From Scedosporium boydii (taxonomy: Eukaryota; Ascomycota; Sordariomycetes; Microascales; Microascaceae): a DNA stretch of 64,000 bases. Positions 37,574-49,000 of this stretch are shown here, piece by piece (the first letter of the stretch is position 1; the number at the start of each line of letters is the position of its first letter). Both the position numbers and the translations under genes were made by a program. The notes under the pieces are model-generated. The model was not told the origin of the DNA, did not search any database, and was given only the letters and a program-made list of their open reading frames with translations. The DNA is taken from positions 1 to 64,000 of the forward strand of contig NJFT01000212.1 in the NCBI GenBank assembly GCA_002221725.1. Direction: 5' to 3'.

Positions 37574-39137
37574 ATGGCAGACAGTTGGAAGGGTGCTCGA
37601 TGTGATGAAGTGAGACCTCGCGACTCGATAGAAACAAAACCGCGGTGCTGGATGTCTCTACCTGCGGAGATTCGCCTTATGATTTTAGAGGCAGTCAGGC
37701 ACCAGATAAATCCTGGCTGGGCTTCTTTTGCATCTGTCTGTAAGGAATGGCAGATTTTCATAGAGGCAAGAAACTTCCATACGCTGAAGTTGAAGGTGTC
37801 TTGCCTGGATGACCTTGGATGTATGGTCGTTCGCCAGAGGGACCTCGTTCGCCATATTTCGCTCGATATTGAACTAGCAAGATACACCTGCCGATCTTGC
37901 AGAAGGGAGGAATCAGAGTCCTGGGAATCTCCGAATAGCGCCATCGTCAGCAAGGGAGTGTGGAAACTATTCACCGTTCTCAGCACCTGGAAGTCGTCGA
38001 CGGGCTTGACGTTAGAGCTTAACGCGTATTCTCCCAGCGACTCTGACCATTGGTTCAAGGACTATCACTTCGCCTCGGGTGACGAGGGCAACGAAAACAC
38101 AACTTCATTGCAGGAATATAGCTCCGGGTGGCATGACCCGAAGCATGGCTGGATCAATGGCCAAAGGGTTAGGACTCCCCCTCACGAAGCTGTTTTGCGG
38201 CTCTTCAACCAGATCGACCCGCGCTTCCAAAAAGGACTTCCTGAGGTTGGCATTGTCTCATGTTTCATCATACGTAGACAGCTCCGTCGTCGGCTTTGCT
38301 CTTGGGCGTTTCTCCCCATCCTGGACAAACTTTGTCGTTTAGAGCACATGGTCTACGAGCCATGGCGCCCATGGCAAGGCTGGCGGAGAGATCTACATGA
38401 CAAACGTTCGATCCCCATCCCCAAGGCACCCCAAATCTAGTATTAACATCTAGGCTGCAGATTTCAGACAATTGGTGCGAGAAAGTCTTCCCAGAACGCT
38501 CAAAAGATTGTCGGTTTTTGAAGATTTCAACGACAATCTTGCGTTGGCACTGAACAATGACCGGTCGCCATGGCAGGATGAGGTGGACACCTTCCGCATC
38601 GCAGACCCCAAGGTCGGCGCCGCCTTTGCTTTTCGAAGTCTTAACCTCGAGCAGCTTTCTGTCGCTTACATGGCCAATGCTGAGGATTTCTTCCAAGCTT
38701 GTTTGCCAGCTTGGACGTGGCAGAACCTCCAGTCTCTTTCGTTGACTTCGTAGCTTCTACGATGTACGACAAGCCACCAGAAGATCCATACGATGCTATG
38801 CAGAGCCGGTGATGCTGCACTTCAGATGCCCCTATTGCACACATTGCAAATCTGGAACGGCACTCGAGGAAATGCCTGTGCATTTATATACCAGACAGTC
38901 GGAGGATGTGCATCTATCACTTGGCGTGGTACATGGGATCTGGAGCTAAGCCCTCATTTAATAAGAACATGGCAGAGCGTGGCCTCCAAGAGCCAAGAGT
39001 GCGAGCTCTGGGTCCACAAGCAGCGAATTCAAGGCGTTATAGAGTCTCATGGCGATGCCATCTATTATTTGGACTTGCCTTGTCGCGTGGTTGCTCCTGC
39101 GTCTCTCTGGCAAATTCGCAGGGAATTTGGAACTTAG
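37574..39137 (+). pseudogene. F-box protein gene with an in-frame stop
   Basis: F-box proteins recruit substrates to SCF ubiquitin ligases; this is one of the large, fast-evolving filamentous-fungal family with an N-terminal F-box. Exon 1 (37574-38405) carries the F-box at about residues 27-65 (SLPAEIRLMILEAV...WASFASVCKEW) and a CRSCRREE segment. A 55-bp intron with weak donor GTTCGA, branch TATTAAC and acceptor TGCAG leads to exon 2 (38461-39137). In exon 2 the frame continues (FRQLVRESLPRTLKRLSVFE), hits TAG at 38751-38753 after LQSLSLTS, then runs on in the same frame as HTMLCRAGDAALQMPLLHTL to 39137. Protein-like sequence on both sides of the stop argues for a recent nonsense change in an otherwise intact gene. 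A truncated protein or an unrecognised small intron remains possible. Confidence 0.75.
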
Positions 39138-41550
39138 CACATGAAGGTAGCTTCCCTTCCCTAATCAAATGGAATGCTCCTTCCTCGATTCCTCGAGATC
39201 AAATGGTGATTGAAGCAAGACATTGACGATCGTCCCACCGTCGTCCCCATCATCACCATCATCACCGCCAGCCAGCCAGTTTGATAAATACAGCGCAGGA
39301 ATTCTAGGACCTACAACCTTGCAATACTACCTCTGGCAACAGTTCATCCCTGCCTGCACCGGAATGCTGTGCTCCAGTTCAATGCAACCCTGAAAGAATG
39401 ACAGGTACGAAGTACCTTTCCGATGGGACAGTTGTGGGACAGTTGGTCGTACGACGAGCATTATAGGGCTGCTTGGCCAGGTCACCCCAGCCCTGGATCC
39501 CGAGGTTCGTCCTGCCGCCGGCCCAGGTCCCATCCCCATCGACCTGTGGAATGACGTGGAGACCGAGTGGAAAGGGATATTGGATATTGGATCCTTTTTT
39601 TCACTACTAAGACTGGAGTAACAATACTCCGTACGGAGTATGCGTATCCAGTAGGCAGGCACTAAATAATCATCTCCGGTATCCCCGTCCAGCCTCTTCT
39701 CAAGTGTGCAATAATAGAGAAATCAACCATCCCTTGTCGGGGATAGGTTTTCATCCTGCAATGCAGAAGTCGATCATTGCCCAGAGAGGCATGAAAGCTT
39801 GTCTTGACCGCAGGATTTTTGGGTCTGAATATTTTTCCTCTGATCCCCTGTCTGGTGTCAAAGTGGGACGAGGAGTAATTAATGTTCAGGGTCTTGCTCT
39901 ATAATATAGCATCTTTGGGTCCTTGGAAGAGCCACGACATGGTTGAGCATGCCCTTATAACGGCGAGGCTATCGAGTGGGAACCGCCTTGCTTTTGGGGC
40001 AGTTTGGGTCAAGGTCATGGCACTCATACGCAGTACATCTGGAGATGGCTGTCTCAACCAAGACGAGAGCCCGCCATCTGTCTTAACATTGGCCAACTCC
40101 AGGCTACAACCCGGGAGGTCTACGACTCCAGTTTACTTCGTCCATTACTCCGTACGTACGTAGGGAGCAAACCCATCTGAGCGCCACTTACCACTTTGAC
40201 TAGGGTTTGCCGCCAAGCTCAACACTCAACCGGGATCTTCACTTGGCTCCCTTGTCATAGTTGAACGCCACTAGCGCCGCGACTCATTTGATGTTTTCCC
40301 CCATGAAGAGTGGGAAATGAGGGCGTTGCCAGGCTTGAGTCGAATCTTCTTTCAACGCCACACGGGCCGTCGGTAGGAACCCACAGTCTGACACAAAGGC
40401 AGTGTATTAGGGGCGCTCTGGATGTCGATTAATCCAGCATTTCTTCATCCCTGAACATTCTTCCGTTAGTATAATGGGAGGACCCGCATTGGTTGAGCGG
40501 CGTCGATCTTGACTCCGCTGGTTCCAAAATAATAGAAGGTAAAATAAGTGAAAACTTTCATTTTCCCCTCCGCCTCGCCGACTAATTTCTCACTCACACA
40601 CTCTCCTCCTCTCTTCCGGCGGAGCAGGTGGACGATGGAACATCGGGTGAGATTAATTATTGCCTCGCCCTTTCCTACTCCGGTCTGGCTTGCTCGTGGA
40701 AACCTTGGTTCTTCTCGGGCCTATCGTTGGGTCCCCAGCCTATATCAGAGAACTTCAGCGTTTCATCCTATCTCCGACTGTACGAAGTAGGACAACTGCG
40801 CGCGATGGATGGACGGTTGTGGAAACAGAGACCCTAACGGGCGAGCAAACTTCTCTCCCAAGCCAATGGTCGTGGTTTTGCTTCCACTTCGAACCGGGCG
40901 AGGCGGCGAACGGGTCCCTGTGGGTAGCACTCTGCGAGGTTGGACACGACGTCGTTGTCCAGAAATAGGGTCTCCTTCGTAGTTAGTGTGCCTTTAGGGG
41001 ATGCTACTCCATACGTTCGCGCCCCCATATAATTGCCGCCGTTATAAATCCGACTTGCGGATCGGCGTGATTTCGACGGATTTTTTTTTCAGTATCCAGT
41101 CTTTTGCCATCACGGTTTAAAATTTTCTTATTTTTATTATTAAAGAAGAAAAAAATTTGAAATGAAAATTTTGATGAAGAAAGCCTCGGTCTACTTCATC
41201 CGTCTTAGTGAGGATGATGGGACGAAGGGCAATCTTGCAACGAGGCATTGCAGTATTTGGTTAAAGCTGGCCAAGCTCGTCGATGGCGGACGCAGCATTC
41301 ACGAAAAGAAACCGGTCAGAATGCAATGTTGACCAGAACCAAACGTGCTGGTATCTATTACTCGAGGCTCGTCGTAAAGAAAATTAATGCCCTGCCACGT
41401 CAGCACATTCGCGAATCAAGCTGATGACTGAACCTAGGAGAGGAGGTTTGTTCGGCAGGCAGGTCATTATCAAGTCGAAGGGCCGAGAAACACTTCTCCT
41501 GTCTATTACATCTATCTTCGGCTCTGGGAATCAATAGCCTCTTCGAACAT
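39138..41550. other. Gene-poor region between the F-box and FunK1 relics
   Basis: 2.4 kb with no supported gene. It holds TACGAAGTA copies at 39406 and 40781 and an 18-bp palindrome at 39624-39641. A tRNA-like but unconvincing fold lies near 40460-40540, and an A/T-rich stretch with T and A runs near 41080-41160. Confidence 0.6.
39624..39641. repeat. 18-bp perfect palindrome made of two overlapping motif units
   Basis: ATACTCCGTACGGAGTAT equals its reverse complement. It is a TACTCCGTA and a TACGGAGTA sharing TA at the centre, linking the palindrome to the dispersed TAC-NNN-GTA motif family of this region. Confidence 0.9.
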
Positions 41551-43351
41551 CTAGATCATTCCATCATAGAGTCTGTCTACGGCCTCGGGCGAGTCGTCGG
41601 TCCCTGTCCAAATTATCCCATCCCGTACTGGGAAAAGAATTTCACGTAGACTTTCAGCAAGAGGCTTAAGGGGGTGGAATTCAGGAGGAAATTCCTCCAA
41701 AATACCCTGAAAGCCGTTCTGATCCATGTCAAGAGGCTTGCGTGTCGCTAGTTCATCCCAGTCGCCATCACTCCACTGTCAAAGTTTGCTTTTTTCCGGG
41801 AGTTTCTCCGTATGATTCGCGATGATTACCCACAGGAAAAGAAAGGACTCTAGGTCGTGCCGATAAGTATGGCATTCGCCTTTGAAAACCCCAATCTCCA
41901 TGAATGGTCTGGTGCCAACAATGTCAAGCTCTGGCTCCAATCCCTCGTCGAGCTTTATTGCGGAATCAAGGTCTATCAGAATCCCCTTTGGCTTTTCTTC
42001 ATCCTCAGTATCCAGAATGATCATGTTCCCCAAGGATATATCTTGGTGGAGAATCCTGGCATCATCATAGAGTGACCGGTGACACTTGATAGCATCACGG
42101 AACACTTGAAGCAACTCGAGGTGGGATTGAAATGCGTGAAGGGGTCTGCCGACAGGGGAAGTAACTATGCAGGTGAGAATACGATTTTGAAAGTAGCGGT
42201 TGGTTTCTTCTGTATAGTCAGCAAGTTCGTCAACATTTCCATCCCTCCCAGGAGAGTTTGTCCTTGCGAACTTCCTGTGTGTCCCCCACCGAATACCTCG
42301 ACGTAGATGTGCTGTACTTTCAACCGCTTTTGTAATAGTCGAGGGAGACGGCACCCCAGGCGCCTTTCTTCTTAGCCAGGTTCAGAAGCTCATCCTCCGG
42401 ACGCTCCCTGGCCCAACGCCATTTGAACTTCAAGACGCAATCCCACCGATTCGAATCCGGTAATCTTGCCCGGTAGCAAACCGTCCCGTTGCCAACAAGG
42501 CCTTCGCGGGACGCGATTGGCTGGCTTTCGAGATAGAGCTTCCCTAGGGACGGCATTGCCATACTATCAGGTATAAGGTAGCTGGCATCCTTATCCGTCT
42601 CGATCATGCCAGATTTCCCCAGGTCCTGGTCCGTCATCAGTTGGTAGCTAAGAATAATAGATAGGAATTGGACGAAGTCTTTCTTGATATCGAAGACGTC
42701 GCTACAATATAATCCAGATCGATCAAAGACCCAAAGTTCGATCCGTGAACCACGGATGTAAAAGCCATGTAAGAAAAACCGCGTGGGCTGGCTGGAGAAG
42801 ACCTCGTGTGCGGACCGGCAGAGACGTAATAAGCCATCTTGATAACAAACACTGCCACGGGGGTAAACCTGGCCGATAACTTGAACATCGCCCCATCTCG
42901 TCTGTACGCTGGATGTCGGCGAAGCAGGGACAGCTAAGAGGAGACGGGCACCATTGTTAGGACTCTCATTCTCGGGTGCTGGATTCAAGTTGTCCCTAGA
43001 TACCTGTCAGGAGCCTCGAGCGCCGTCAAGCTCCCGCGGAAAACACTCGGAAAACCATGATAGGAACTTGTCGGGTGATGGGACAGTTGATGGAACAGAA
43101 CAGCAGCCGATGACTTTTCCCGCTTCCTCAATTTCCAGGGAACCATCTCGCTGGACATATTGGAATTTGCCAAAGAATTTCTTAATAAATCCACTAATGG
43201 GCTCATGCAAGCGGCTCTCTATGTTGTCAAGAACTCCCTGGTCTGTCGTGTAGGGCCGGCGGAGCTGGCGGATGATTGTCTGCTTGGTGATTCTCCATTG
43301 AGGCAGACTTATGTGGATGGCAGCAAGGGCTACGTAGTTTTGGCAAAGTTT
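41551..43351 (-). pseudogene. FunK1 fungal protein kinase pseudogene
   Basis: Relic of a FunK1-type (fungal-specific) protein kinase. The frame is open from 43351 with no clear start codon and shows the FunK1 N-terminal region (RFFLHGFYIRGSRIELWVFDR). Then follow a P-loop-like GNGTVCYRARL, a catalytic loop ILHQDISLGNMIILD (HRD changed to HQD, Asp kept), IDLDSAI in place of DFG, and TYRHDLESFLFLWVII. Breaks: TGA at 43007-43009 in the same frame; a one-base shift at a 4-T run (42328-42331, plus strand) between LDYYK and AVESTAHL; and TGA at 41779-41781, after which the frame continues (SDGDWDELATRKPLD) to a normal-looking TAG at 41551-41553. The whole span can still be followed, so inactivation seems fairly recent. 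Short introns could explain one break but not all. Confidence 0.85.
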
Positions 43352-44114
43352 CTAGTGTCCTTGTAGCTCTGCGGTAGAATACCTACATGCAAGTGTTTGT
43401 GCTCGGCATTGCAAGGACAGGTATTGAGTCGATTCTATCCCTTTACTTCCACTATTGTATCTTCAAGGAGATTGGTTGGTGCTACTCATTGCCGTCTACC
43501 AGTTTTGTAACTTCCTCGAGACATCTAGGCACTTGTGGGAATAAAATGAATTTCGGAGCTCAGATTTAGGAGAATGAAAACCCCGGGGCCGTCGCCGAGG
43601 CCGTTTTCATCCCAATGCGATACTGGGATGCCCCTCATCGTGAAGTGTTCACAGCCCGAGGTCGATGTCGGGTTTGTTCCAGAGATTGTCACGTGACACA
43701 ACCCGGCCGTCGTCGGCCGCCACGGAGGAAGGCTTGTGGAAAGTACGAAGTAACACGGACGTTTTGGGATGAATGAGGCTATCCCAGGGGCTAAGTTTTG
43801 TTTCAAAAGCTTGATGAAACAGACAACCTCTGGCTCTTGAGGAGGTTTCTCATGTCCGGATTCTAGATTTCTCGATATTCACTATTCTTCCTCCTTTTCG
43901 ATCCTTTTTTCAATTTCTTCACTTCTTTCAATTGACTTCTCCCGGAGAGGAAAACATTACTGGGTTTTATAATATAATTATACAATTTCTCATGAGAGAT
44001 TGATGAAAACTCAACTGTGGGTGGTCGCGTGTATACTTTTGGTGTCTAATATCGAGTTTCATCACCGGGAACATCGGAGTTGAGAGAAACTTCGACTCAG
44101 TTGTCAATTTCACC
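43352..44114. other. Intergenic region at the right edge of the gene-poor island
   Basis: Contains the 12-bp palindromic E-box TGTCACGTGACA (43687-43698), a TACGAAGTA at 43744-43752, and the promoter and leader of the MOSC gene. No other gene. Confidence 0.65.
43687..43698. promoter_or_regulatory. Palindromic E-box (CACGTG core)
   Basis: TGTCACGTGACA is a perfect 12-bp palindrome about 420 bp upstream of the MOSC-gene start codon. CACGTG cores bind bHLH factors such as Cbf1/Pho4-type proteins in fungi. A role here is inference from the motif only. Confidence 0.5.
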
Positions 44115-45654
44115 ATGTTCGACTATACTCTGGATGAGGCCATCGCTGTCTTCGACCTCCAAACCACACTCGTTTTCCTCCTCACCCTCTGCAGCTTCGT
44201 CGTACCCGTCGTCATCCTCTTCCCGCCAGTACCCATTCGCATTTCTGAGGCACTCTCTCAAACTCACACGAAGCTGGGGTTGGAGCCTGGAGCTTCTAAC
44301 CTACCGAAACCGGAGGAGAAGAACACGCAGCCGGCAACCGCATCCCCACCAACTACCAAGACGAGAATCCAGAGCCTGTTCATCTACCCTATCAAGTCAT
44401 GCCAGGGGATCGAGTTGTCAAAGGCGAAGGTCTTCGCTTCGGGTCTGCAATATGACAGGCTGTACACCTTTGCGAGGCTGAAGGACGCGCCTGCCGGCGA
44501 GGAACCCGTTTGGGACTTCATCACACAGAGACAGTTCCCTCGAATGGCTAATGTCGCCATCGATGTTTGGTGCCCCGACGCCGTCAAGACTCGAGGCAAG
44601 CTGACCGAGCGGGGCTCGGATGAGACCTTTATGATTGCGCGCTTCCCGTGGAGCAGGCCGGGCTTGCTCGGCGTGCTCGACCACATCGCTGCTAAGCTCG
44701 GTAAAGGCTGGCGCGGCGTTCCCGAGAAGGAGATCCTGTTGCCAGTCAACCTGCCTTCCGAAGCCGAGATCGCCGGTAGGGGGTACAGGTATGAGAAGGT
44801 GAGGGTGTGGAGGGATGTCGTTACGGCTTTGAACATGGAGGCGGAGGTTCCTCGCGAACTCGCTACTTATCTCGGCATTAGTGAGAGGTTGGGTGCTTTC
44901 AGGATGGGCCCGGATACGTTGAGGGAGGTTTATCGGAATGCACCCAGGGAGGAAGAGGCTGGGTATCAACCCTCGGTAAGATTCCAGGACTCCGTAAGTG
45001 CGAAAACAGTCTGGCTTTGTGATCTCGAACTAAGGAAGTTAACGGCAGCCAAAGTACCCGATTCATCTCATGAATCTTGCTAGTGTCGACGACATGGAGG
45101 AGAAGATAGCCGATCCCACTCTCAAGAATTTCACCGTGCAGAGATTCAGACCCAATGTTGTTGGTATGTTGTCTCTCTCTCCTTGCCGATACCCCCTCTC
45201 GACCCAGATAATCCTGGTTTCTAACCTTGTCTTCATAGTATCTGGGCCTCCGGCTTATGATGAGGATGACTGGAAGAGTCTCCGCGTCACACAGGGAACG
45301 GCATCAGTCAGCTCAGATTGCACTTACCATGTCTCATGCCGCACCTCCAGGTAAAGAATCAACAAGCCCCCCTCGTACCTTTATCCTTTTCATTTTTTCT
45401 AACCGTGCCGATACAGATGTAAACTACCTAATGTAGACCCCACCAACGGCATCCCCCACCCCGTAGAGCCTGATCGTTATCTCCGAAAGCACCGCAACAT
45501 CGATGACGGATGCCCTAAGAACGGATGCTTGGGCATGATGCTCACGCCTCTCTTCTCGGAAGAGTCGAGACGGGTGGCTCTGGAAGCTTGGCTTGAGGTT
45601 GGCATGGAAATTGAAGTTCAAGAGCGAGGAGAGCACTTCTTCCTTAGGACTTAG
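44115..45654 (+). CDS. Membrane-anchored MOSC-domain molybdenum-cofactor protein (mARC-like)
   Basis: Four exons: 44115-44993, 45055-45163, 45239-45350, 45417-45654; 445 aa. An N-terminal hydrophobic segment (about residues 17-40, LQTTLVFLLTLCSFVVPVVILF) likely anchors it in a membrane. A linker and a MOSC N-terminal beta-barrel domain follow (about 78-200, SLFIYPIKSCQGIELSKAKV ... GLQYDRLYTFAR). The MOSC domain itself spans about 290-445 (PIHLMNLASVDD, FRPNVV, RCKLPNVDPTNG, DDGCPKNGCLGMM). This is the layout of mitochondrial amidoxime-reducing component type enzymes, which bind molybdenum cofactor and reduce N-hydroxylated substrates with cytochrome b5. The substrate and the membrane (outer mitochondrial or ER) are inferred from family, not shown. 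Introns are 61-75 bp and phases match. Confidence 0.9.
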
Positions 45655-46048
45655 AAGTGGAACAAGGTTGTGTAAAGTGTGGAGATGTGTATGAATGGTC
45701 GGTCGATATGTAGGCATGTCAATGGTAACTTCAACGGTGTTGGTCTCGCGCCCGTTGGCGCGCATGTACGAGAGGAAAAGAGACAATTCAGCTTCATTGC
45801 TCCGTAAAACGCATGTAACTCAAAAGCGTAACTATACAGGTGCCATAGCCAGTCATTATTTCAAGCAAATTTGTCCCGGAAAACAAGATCCAGCGCAGAT
45901 GATCCGTCACCCCCAATACCCCGTCATGACACACAATAAAAGGCAACCTTACCCACGCCTCCGCCGTCCCTTTACCCGAGATATAGAAAAGAAAAAAAAG
46001 GCGCCGTCCGTTATTCCCCAGTCTATCGTTGCGTCGCGCTCATTCCAT
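45655..46048. other. Convergent intergenic region (MOSC gene and SMC2)
   Basis: 394 bp of 3' flanks. An open frame running from here into the SMC2 3' end on the opposite strand is a shadow, not a gene. Confidence 0.7.
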
Positions 46049-49000
46049 CTACTTGAGGTCTGCCGGTGTCAGCGCCTGCACCATACTCGTGCCTTCGCTG
46101 AACCTTGTCCGGAAAATGCGGTTGGCATTCTGGAACATTCCGTCCTTCAAACTGACGACGATGAACTGAGAGCCCTTGAATCTTGTCTTGATGAGACGAC
46201 CGATGTTCTGGGTATGTGACAAGTCAAGCGCGGCATCTACCTCGTCAAGAATGTACATGGGTGCCGGCTTGAACTGAAGTAGTGCCATGATGAGGGACAA
46301 GGCGATGAGAGATCTAAATCCAGTGTTAGCCGCCTGCCTAGTGTTAAACAATGGAAGAGGAAATAATCAATACCTTTGACCACCGGACAGTTCAGTCAGG
46401 CTCTGTTTCCAGACTTTACCAAGGCAGACTTTGACCTCCAAGCCCTCGCTAATAGTCTTGCCTTCGGGGGGATCAAGCTTGGCAAAGCTGCCTGGGAGTA
46501 GCTCTGCAAAGATCTGACCAAAGTCTCCGTTGACCTTCTCCCATGTCTCTTGCAGGGCCTTCTTCTTGTAGTCGTCAAGCGAGACAATGGTTTCTTCGAT
46601 CTTCCGCTTATCACGGATGACGGTCTTCATCATGTGCTTAAGCGAGACTTCCTTCTTTTCGACGCTGTCGATCATAGTCATCACCTTGGGGTTGATCTTC
46701 TTCTTCATGCCTTGGAAGCGCTCTGTCAAGTTTCGATGTGTGGAGCGACATTCGCGGATGTTCTGGCTGTTGAAGTCGTAGGGCGTTCCCTGGCGACCGA
46801 ACTTGTCTCGCTCGTCTACGATCCAGTCGTGCCTGGCCTCTAGCTTCTTCACCTCTTCAGCAGCGTGCTGCTGCTCCTTGTCGAACTTCTCGATTTGGTG
46901 GCCGAGTTTTTGCAGCTCGAGACCTTCCTCGGTGATTCTCTTGTTCTTTGACCGAGTAGCCTCCTCAAGAGCGCGGAGTTCATCATCGAAGATGTTAAGC
47001 TTAGATCGCTCGTCTTCCAGCTCGGCCTGGGCTACGTCGTGCGTCTCCTTGACCGCAGCTTGTTCCTTGACTAATGCCTTAATCTCGTCTTGCTGCGCAC
47101 CAATGGCAAGCTCAACCTCCTGCAGCTGCTCGCGGGTGCCCGAAAGATCAGCACCGACCTGCTCAGAGTCGAGTTGGGCGGATTGAACCTCCTTTTGAAG
47201 GGCCTTGACTGAACCAGAGTTCTTGGCAATAGTAGCTGTCAACTTGTCCAGGGCCTTCTGGAGCTCAATCAGCTTGGCGTCTTTGTTGTTGTCAAAGTCC
47301 TTCATATCCTTCTCAATCCTCTTGACATCTGCCGTCGCTTCAGCATGGCGCTTCTGGGCGTCGGCAATATCTTTCTTGAGCTGGGAAATTGATTCCTTCA
47401 TGGCCTCCACTTCCTGGATAATGGACGAGGCCGAGTTGCTACCAATCTGTTCATCGGCGAGCTTGATCTCGTGGGCCTTGAGATCAAGAGCCTGCTTGAT
47501 CTGCTTTGCCTTGTCTAGTTTGGACTTCTCCTTGCTGATCTTGACCTGGAGCTGTTTCAGAGTGGCTTCGGCTTCGTTCAGCTGCCTCGTGAGAATGTTC
47601 AGCTTTTGTAACGTGACAAGTACACCGCTCGAGTTTGGCGCACTACCACCTGATAGTGTTCCGGAGGGGTCATAGGCATCGCCCTCAAGTGTGATACTTC
47701 GCATCCTAACACTCGGGTCGAAAGTGACTTGTTTCGCTGTTTCCGAATCAGCGCAGATCAGAGTGTTGCCGAAGACATACTCCATTGCCGCCGACACCTC
47801 TTCGTCGTAACCCACTAAAGAGAGTGCAAGATTGACCTTGCCGGGGGCGATCTTCTGAGCGGTCGCGATAGCCTGGGCAGAGGCCTTGAAGGCAGCAATC
47901 TTGTTCAGAGGAATGATTGTCACCCGCTTTCGGAGCTTGCCATTCTTGAGAAGCTGCGTACCGGTAACCTCAGTGTCTACGACAACATTGTAGAGACGAC
48001 CACCGGCGCAGATCTCAAGGGCGGTTCCTGCGTGGGTATGCTCTTTATCGAGGGTGAAGAGCTGGGCAACCAAACCCTTGACCTTGGACCGATCGAAGTT
48101 TGGCGCAGGATCCGCGTAGGTGAAGTCAATGTTGGCTACCTTACGTCTCAGAGCATCAGACTCGTGTCGCAGTTCCCGAATCTTTTGCTGGAGCGCCGAC
48201 TCTTGCTTATACATTTCCTCCTCTTGGCCGGGCTCGAAGCCAAGCTTTCCAAGCTCCCGCTCAAGCTTCTGGGCTTCGACTTTGAGACCTTCCAGCTCCT
48301 TCAGTAGACCAGCGTTTGCTTCCTTGGCCTTTTTGGCACGCGGCTCCTCCTCTTTGACGCGCTTCTCAAGGTGAGAAATCTTGATTTTCGCCTGCTCTTG
48401 CTCAGTAATGGCGGCAGTCGCGCGATTCCTGGCATCTTGCAGTTGACCTTGGTAGCCATTCTCCTGGCCATCCTTAGAAGCTACACCGGTCTGGAGGGTC
48501 TGGAGCAGCTCCTCTTTCGACTCTGCCTCTTTCGATTGTTTTTCAAGGTCTTCCTTGGCAGCATCATACTTCGCCTTGATCTTCTCAAAAGCCTTAACCT
48601 TATCCTTGAGGGATGTCTCTAACTCGGCAACTGTCTTTTCGACGGCAGTTTTCTTTTCCTCCTCTTCAGCTAGACTGGACTTCTTGAGCTCCATGACCGT
48701 CGCCAGCCTCACAATCTCATTGGAGTGCTTCTTGACTGCATCTTCGAGAGCCTGCGCCTTGCCACCCTTCTTGAGCTCCTTGTCCCTCTGGGCTCGAACT
48801 CGCTTGACATCTTCCTCGAGATGAGAAATCTCGCTCTTGAGACGGGCGGCTGATTCTTCGAGCGTCTTTTGCCTCTGGACCTTCTTCTCCAGGTCAGCAG
48901 CAGACCTCGTCAGTTTATCCACGTTTGAGACATAGTCGTATGCTACGACGAGCCTATCTAGCCTCTCCAAGTCGTTTTGAGTTTGCTGGAAGTCGAGGAA

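Larger units (their letters stand above)
28521..43752. repeat. Dispersed 9-bp motif field, TACGAAGTA/TACTTCGTA (15 exact copies)
   Basis: Exact copies by start: 28521, 28758, 29493, 29746, 30383, 31364, 31643, 31879, 32850, 33895, 36274, 36423, 39406, 40781, 43744. Two more lie outside the field (6336, 15079). Both orientations occur, eight as TACGAAGTA and seven as TACTTCGTA within the field. The unit is a TAC-NNN-GTA dyad; most copies have G or C just before it. Near relatives with spacer TCC/GGA (TACTCCGTA) occur at 6850, 39625 and 40146. One-mismatch forms occur near 30036, 31902, 32320, 34346, 34738, 35578, 35705 and 36298. Spacing is irregular, so it is not a tandem array. Function is unknown. 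Confidence 0.85.

Noticed and set aside
40455..40545. Possible tRNA: TTAGTATAATGG resembles a D-arm and TGGTTCCAAA resembles a T-arm, with ends that partly pair.
   Set aside because: There is no proper 7-nt anticodon loop and the T-arm lacks the GGTTCGA box B. The central part folds instead as an AGCGG/CCGCT hairpin. At best it is a degenerate relic.
27268..44114. Transposon or retroelement content of the island.
   Set aside because: No reverse transcriptase, integrase, transposase or long terminal repeat could be recognised; only short motifs and an A run were found.
45695..46219. 174-codon plus-strand frame overlapping the SMC2 3' end.
   Set aside because: It runs antisense into conserved SMC2 coding sequence and has no domain of its own; it is a shadow.
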